A stretch of 9,213 nucleotides of DNA, taken from the NCBI GenBank assembly GCA_934630445.1, contig CAKTWY010000102.1:1-9213 (forward strand), given 5' to 3'. This document shows positions 6,223-9,213 of the stretch, piece after piece. The DNA comes from an uncultured Eubacteriales bacterium (lineage in GTDB: Bacteria; Bacillota; Clostridia; Oscillospirales; Butyricicoccaceae). A model generated the notes under the pieces. It did no database searches. It had not been told where the DNA came from and saw only the letters and a list, made by a program, of their open reading frames with translations. The first letter of the stretch is position 1. Every line of letters begins with the position of its first letter. The translations under genes and the position numbers were made by a program.

Positions 6223-6984
6223 TTACTCTGCGACGATGACATCCAGCGACATGCCTTTCAGCTGCGCGAGCGTGGTCTTGGGCGCGCGCGCGTCTGTGAC
6301 AAGGGTGTGGATCTGTGTAATGTCGCAGATCTTGCAGAATGCCGTGACGCCAAATTTCGAATAATCCGCGACCGCGATGGTCTGTTTGGCGATGGAGATC
6401 ATTTTTTTGCGCACCTGGGCTTCGGATTCCATGTAATCCGTCACACCGTCCTCAATGGTGAAGCCGCCTACGCCAAGAAGCGTTTTGTCCACGCGGAAAT
6501 GATCGAGCGCCTGTTCACCGATATACCCGGAAGTGGCGTTTTCCCCCCAACGCAGCATGCCGCCGAGGACATAAACTTTGTTGGTTGGGTTTGAAGCGAG
6601 CTGCTGGGCGGCATTGATGCTGTTTGTCAGCACCGTCAGGTTGTTTTTGCCGGTGAGATGGCGCGTTGCCTCGAGCACCGTGGTGCCGATGTCGATGGCG
6701 ATCGTGTCGCCGTCGTTGATGAGTTCAGCCGTTTTTTTGGCAATGCGCCGTTTTTCTTCCATATTGAGTGCTTCACGCGTTGTGTACATGGGTTCGGCCG
6801 ATGTCATAGAGTTCAGCACTGCACCGCCGTATACCCGCTTTAAAAGATTCTGTTCCTCAAGCGCTTTGAGATCGCGGCGTATCGTCTCAATAGAGACGTT
6901 CAGCTCCCGCTTCAGCTCATCAATCGTAATTTTTCTGTGGACTTCCAACAATTTTATGATTTTATCATGCCTGTCGAGTATCAC
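6223..6984 (-). CDS. DeoR/GlpR-family transcriptional repressor
   Basis: A 253-residue regulator of normal family length. Residues about 3-55 form the DeoR winged helix-turn-helix: KITIDELKRELNVSIETIRR (18-37) then DLKALEEQNLLKRVYGGAV (38-56), the hallmark ending before the linker. Residues about 75-230 form the effector-binding DeoR sensor domain (NagB-like fold), with DIGTTVLEAT (98-107), LTNSINAA (119-126), VLGG (139-142) and ADYSKFG (206-212), where phosphorylated sugars or polyol phosphates usually bind. The start is GTG at 6984, chosen because AGGGGG sits 8 bases upstream and the HTH begins at residue 3; no ATG gives a complete HTH. It lies between the oxidoreductase operon (same strand) and the ABC operon (divergent), the usual place for a local repressor. 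The short repeats at all three promoters suggest that it controls itself and both operons. The effector is unknown; glycerol 3-phosphate or the transported substrate are reasonable guesses. Confidence 0.94.
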   Translation of the reverse strand: MILDRHDKIIKLLEVHRKITIDELKRELNVSIETIRRDLKALEEQNLLKRVYGGAVLNSMTSAEPMYTTREALNMEEKRRIAKKTAELINDGDTIAIDIGTTVLEATRHLTGKNNLTVLTNSINAAQQLASNPTNKVYVLGGMLRWGENATSGYIGEQALDHFRVDKTLLGVGGFTIEDGVTDYMESEAQVRKKMISIAKQTIAVADYSKFGVTAFCKICDITQIHTLVTDARAPKTTLAQLKGMSLDVIVAE

Positions 6985-7013
6985 GCCGATATCCCCCTGT
7001 TATTGTTGCAAAG

Positions 7014-7042
7014 AGTATAGCACAGTAACAAAAAAATCGCAA
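7014..7042 (-). promoter_or_regulatory. Promoter of the DeoR-type repressor gene
   Basis: On the minus strand, TTGCGA (7037-7042) is followed by 17 bases and then TATACT (7014-7019). The -10 is near-consensus and the -35 matches TTGACA at four of six positions. The expected transcript starts around 7007, leaving about 23 bases to the GTG start. The -35 overlaps the palindrome at 7040-7051, so self-repression is likely. Confidence 0.65.
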
Positions 7043-7051
7043 TATATATTG
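7040..7051. promoter_or_regulatory. Candidate operator palindrome CAATATATATTG at the repressor promoter
   Basis: A perfect 12-base palindrome. Its halves CAATAT/ATATTG match the halves of the inverted repeat at the transporter promoter. It overlaps the -35 of the repressor promoter. The region is AT-rich, so a chance palindrome is possible. Confidence 0.4.
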
Positions 7052-7170
7052 ATAAAATTGTTATTATTATTGGGATGAAGGGGGCGAAAGTCTTGCATAT
7101 TCTGGTTGTTTGATGATATTTGTACAATGTTGCATGAAATCTTTGCGTTTTATTGATAAAAATATGACAA

Positions 7171-7188
7171 CATATTGACAGCAATATG
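7171..7188. promoter_or_regulatory. Candidate operator inverted repeat at the transporter promoter
   Basis: CATATTG (7171-7177) and CAATATG (7182-7188) are perfect inverted arms around ACAG. The repeat covers the -35 box and the start of the spacer, so a bound protein would block RNA polymerase. A further half-like string, ATATGACA (7163-7169 region), lies just upstream. Confidence 0.5.
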
Positions 7189-7203
7189 AAGGCGTGATAT
7201 TAT
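7175..7203 (+). promoter_or_regulatory. Sigma-A promoter of the ABC transporter operon
   Basis: TTGACA (7175-7180), 17 bases, then TATTAT (7198-7203). The -35 is perfect and the -10 matches TATAAT at five of six positions. Transcription should start near 7210, giving a leader of about 147 bases before the lipoprotein gene. It is divergent from the repressor promoter, whose -35 lies about 130 bases away. Confidence 0.82.
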
Positions 7204-7209
7204 CAACAA

Positions 7210-7356
7210 AAAAAGGAGGGCTGATTGTATAATGAAGTTGGACACTTGGTAAAAAATCCATAGTGATCTGACTCGCAAGACAAAATGGTCTCATGATTTT
7301 GTTAATTTGGCACGGTGTCTCTGCAAAAATCAAAAATAATTTTTAGGAGGAAAATT
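7210..7356 (+). other. 5' leader of the transporter mRNA with a possible 6-codon reading frame
   Basis: About 147 bases with no terminator-like structure. AAGGAGGG (7213-7220) precedes an ATG at 7232 that opens MKLDTW and stops at 7250-7252; the spacing of about 12 bases is longer than ideal. Complementary 7-base arms ACAAAAT (7280-7286) and ATTTTGT (7296-7302) could form a weak hairpin. No known riboswitch pattern is recognisable. The real ribosome binding site, AGGAGG, is at 7345-7350. Confidence 0.4.
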
Positions 7357-8805
7357 ATGAAAAAACGTTACCTGAGTCTGATCGCATCCCTACTTTGCCT
7401 TTTGATGCTGTTCTGTGTTGGGTGTTCATCCAATACGGAGCCCAAGCAACCCAATGTAACGGAACCCGCCGTACCGAGCGAGACTCCCGCGACCACTGAA
7501 GAAGGCAAGCACTATACTTTCCGCATCGGCGCCAGTGACGAGGCCTATCGCGCAGAAAACCTGATGAAGGCCGCCGATTTGCTCAATGAGCAGCTGGCAG
7601 CCGAGGGCAGCAAGGATACCGTTTCCGTCGAATATGAGGTCGTGGACGACTTTGAGAGCACCATGACCCTCTACATGCAGGAAGATAATCTGCCCGAGTT
7701 CATCGCCCAGACCAAGGGCGTCGTTTCCGCGTTCTATGACGCCGGCGCCATCGTAGATGCCTCCTATGTGGTGAACGACGAAGTGTACTCCTCCAAGGTC
7801 GCACAGAATCTCCGCGACATGGGCCTGGCCAATGATGGCACTGGTTACTGCGGCGTCATTCTGGACACCGAGTGCCGCTTTGTTCTGGTCTATGCGCCCG
7901 CTCTGAAGGAACTGGGCTGGAGCGACGAGCAGATCGAAGCCTGGAAATCTGACGCCCGCGCGGGTAAGGTCACCACCAAGGATCTGCAGGAGGTTGCCAA
8001 GCAGGTGGTGGATGCCGGGATCTGCGAGTACGGCATCATGCACCGCCCCAACAAGGGTGCTGACTGGCGCTACACCTTCATCACCTGGAACCGCGGCGAG
8101 ATCCCCCTCAACGCCGACGGGCAGGTCGTCATCAGCCGTCAGAATATCATCGACTTCCTGACCTATTGGCGCGAGAACGTCCAGCTGGGAATTACCCCCT
8201 ACAATCATCTGACCGACTACAACTGGGATATGCTGGAAGGCGATATCTGGCCTAACGGCAAGTGCTTCAGCTGGTATGGTCAGATCGGATCCAAGGGCGA
8301 CATGATGAATGCCGGAAATGTCAGCAGTGATTATGTGAACGAGAACTTCTTCTCCATTCCCCTGCCTGTCAGCCATGAGGGAGACACCCCGGTCAGCGGA
8401 TCCAACCCCTATTTCTATGCCCTGACCACCGCTTCTCAGAAGGATGAAAAGACCGCGGAGTACTGCCGCCGTATCCTGGATAACGTGCTGGACCCCACCC
8501 TGCAGCTGAACACCTCTCTGTATGAGACACATCTGGCCATTACTGAAGAAACCATCGCTATGCCCGAGTACCAGGCTGATGCCTGGATGATGGACGCGGT
8601 CTATCTGAATGAATACATGTTCTGCCTGCCCGACAACGATGCTCTGGGCAAGTATGGCAACAGCCAAGAGATGTTTGACGCCATCCAGAAAGCTGAGCTG
8701 GAGGCTACTACCGCCGGCGCCGATAGCGTCGAGACCATCACCGATGACCTGATCGCCAAGATAACCTTCAACATGGGCGAGGGTAACTATGTGATCGTCG
8801 ACTAG
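7357..8805 (+). CDS. ABC transporter extracellular solute-binding lipoprotein (family 1, sugar/polyol type)
   Basis: A 482-residue lipoprotein that captures a solute outside the cell and hands it to the membrane permeases encoded downstream. Residues 1-23 are a type II signal peptide: basic MKKR, a hydrophobic core LSLIASLLCLLMLF, then CVGC with C23 as the lipid-modified residue. A Thr/Pro/Glu-rich linker (24-51) tethers the folded domain to the membrane. The mature part (about 52-482) has the layout of family 1 binding proteins: a first strand YTFRIGASDE, ADLLNEQLAAEG helices, an ELGWSDEQIEAWK region typical of UgpB/MalE-like proteins, and aromatic residues such as WNRGE and FSWYGQ suited to stacking a sugar or polyol. 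ATG 7357 is chosen because AGGAGG sits 6 bases upstream and the signal peptide begins there; an upstream in-frame start at 7315 has no ribosome binding site and would spoil the signal peptide. Codons favour CTG, ACC and CCC, as expected of a highly expressed gene. The substrate is not readable; by context a phosphorylated polyol or an oligosaccharide is possible. Confidence 0.9.
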   Translation: MKKRYLSLIASLLCLLMLFCVGCSSNTEPKQPNVTEPAVPSETPATTEEGKHYTFRIGASDEAYRAENLMKAADLLNEQLAAEGSKDTVSVEYEVVDDFESTMTLYMQEDNLPEFIAQTKGVVSAFYDAGAIVDASYVVNDEVYSSKVAQNLRDMGLANDGTGYCGVILDTECRFVLVYAPALKELGWSDEQIEAWKSDARAGKVTTKDLQEVAKQVVDAGICEYGIMHRPNKGADWRYTFITWNRGEIPLNADGQVVISRQNIIDFLTYWRENVQLGITPYNHLTDYNWDMLEGDIWPNGKCFSWYGQIGSKGDMMNAGNVSSDYVNENFFSIPLPVSHEGDTPVSGSNPYFYALTTASQKDEKTAEYCRRILDNVLDPTLQLNTSLYETHLAITEETIAMPEYQADAWMMDAVYLNEYMFCLPDNDALGKYGNSQEMFDAIQKAELEATTAGADSVETITDDLIAKITFNMGEGNYVIVD

Positions 8806-8840
8806 CGATTTATCGACGCTGACCAATTGGATGGTGACGA

Positions 8841-8873
8841 TAACGCCTGTGACGATGTATGTCACAGGCGTTA
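8841..8873 (+). promoter_or_regulatory. Long perfect hairpin between binding-protein and permease genes
   Basis: TAACGCCTGTGAC (8841-8853) and GTCACAGGCGTTA (8861-8873) form a perfect 13-bp GC-rich stem with a 7-base loop, extended by ACG/CGT after a single A-C mismatch. No T-run follows, so it is not a standard terminator. Such hairpins after a binding-protein gene usually protect its mRNA from 3' decay and lower expression of the permeases relative to the lipoprotein. That role is inferred from position. Confidence 0.75.
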
Positions 8874-8924
8874 CCGTGTCTAACGGCGAGAGTTGCTGCC
8901 GCGAACGAGGAAAAGGAGTTTCTT

Positions 8925-9213
8925 ATGAGACATAAGACAACGGTTGAAAATAGGGCGAAAGAGGATTTGAGGGCACTCAGACACAAGCACCGCTTTCCAT
9001 TTCTGATGATGGCCCCCTTTTTGATCCTGACGTTTATTTTTGTGTGCGTTCCCGTTTTTCTGATGCTCCTCATGTCCTTTACTGATATGGGGATCAGCTT
9101 GAAATGGAATTTTATCGGCCTGAGCAACTATAAAAGGCTCTTTGGTTATCCCGATATTGGGAAAATCATTCTGCGAACTCTGATGTTTGTGGGTGTAAAC
9201 ACGGTCTGCTCCG
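8925..9213 (+). CDS. ABC transporter permease (MalF/UgpA type), N-terminal part only
   Basis: The first 96 codons of an integral membrane subunit; the gene runs off the window end, and such permeases usually have about 290-320 residues. A charged cytoplasmic N-terminus (1-24) is followed by the first membrane helix, about residues 25-51 (FPFLMMAPFLILTFIFV then CVPVFLMLLM). Next comes SFTDMGISLKWNFIGLSNYK (51-70), the extracellular segment with the F-x-G-L-x-N-Y signature found after helix 1 in MalF/UgpA-like permeases. A second hydrophobic segment begins near 82 as the sequence ends. ATG 8925 is preceded by AAGGAG at 6 bases. It lies 119 bases after the lipoprotein gene on the same strand, with the hairpin at 8841-8873 between, so it belongs to the same operon. 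A second permease would be expected beyond the window. Confidence 0.9.
   Translation, partial: MRHKTTVENRAKEDLRALRHKHRFPFLMMAPFLILTFIFVCVPVFLMLLMSFTDMGISLKWNFIGLSNYKRLFGYPDIGKIILRTLMFVGVNTVCS

Noticed and set aside
7426..8865. A 479-codon open frame on the minus strand opposite the binding-protein gene
   Set aside because: It is fully antisense to a lipoprotein gene with a clear signal peptide, ribosome binding site and promoter. Its composition is low-complexity in V, G, I, L, D and H, as expected from the complement of a codon-biased gene.
1..9213. Mobile elements, CRISPR arrays, phage or defence genes
   Set aside because: No transposase, integrase, regularly spaced direct repeats or nuclease/helicase domains appear in any frame; all sizeable genes are metabolic, transport or regulatory.

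Overview
The window looks like chromosome of a Gram-positive anaerobe of the Clostridia, probably a gut commensal of the Oscillospiraceae, Lachnospiraceae or Christensenellales type. The reasons are AGGAGG-type ribosome binding sites, near-consensus sigma-A promoters, a lipoprotein sugar-type ABC transporter, an intracellular GH43 glycosidase, and the clostridial trio of two flavoprotein oxidoreductases plus a DUF1667 protein. Genes are GC-rich and intergenic control regions are strikingly AT-rich. I cannot name a species.

Layout, left to right. Positions 1-2525 (minus strand) hold a two-gene unit: a GH43 beta-xylosidase/arabinofuranosidase-type hydrolase, followed after 5 nt by a uroporphyrinogen-decarboxylase-fold protein cut by the window edge. 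A hairpin at 2559-2598 separates it from the next unit. Positions 2646-5718 (minus strand) hold a tight three-gene operon: a GlpA-like FAD dehydrogenase with a BFD-type [2Fe-2S] tail, a NAD(P)/FAD disulfide-reductase-fold partner, and a small cysteine-rich DUF1667 protein. Its promoter at 5782-5810 is close to ideal. Positions 5882-6194 hold no convincing gene, but include a foldable inverted repeat upstream of a strong terminator. Positions 6223-6984 (minus strand) encode a DeoR/GlpR-type repressor with a GTG start. From 7175 rightwards (plus strand), a divergent promoter drives an ABC operon: a solute-binding lipoprotein, then the first permease gene, cut by the window end.

How they may work together. 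The three control regions (oxidoreductase operon, repressor gene, transporter operon) share short sequence elements. A 12-base string, AACATATTGACA, overlaps the -35 boxes of both the oxidoreductase and the transporter promoters. A related palindrome, CAATATATATTG, overlaps the -35 of the repressor gene. My working inference is a small DeoR-type regulon that couples ABC uptake of a substrate, perhaps a phosphorylated polyol such as glycerol 3-phosphate or a related compound, to its flavin-dependent oxidation. No glycerol kinase gene is visible in the window. The substrate is not shown by the sequence.

No new defence system, mobile element or CRISPR array is present. The best leads are the shared operator-like sites, the foldable element at 5910-5994, and the pairing of a UroD-fold protein with a GH43 hydrolase.
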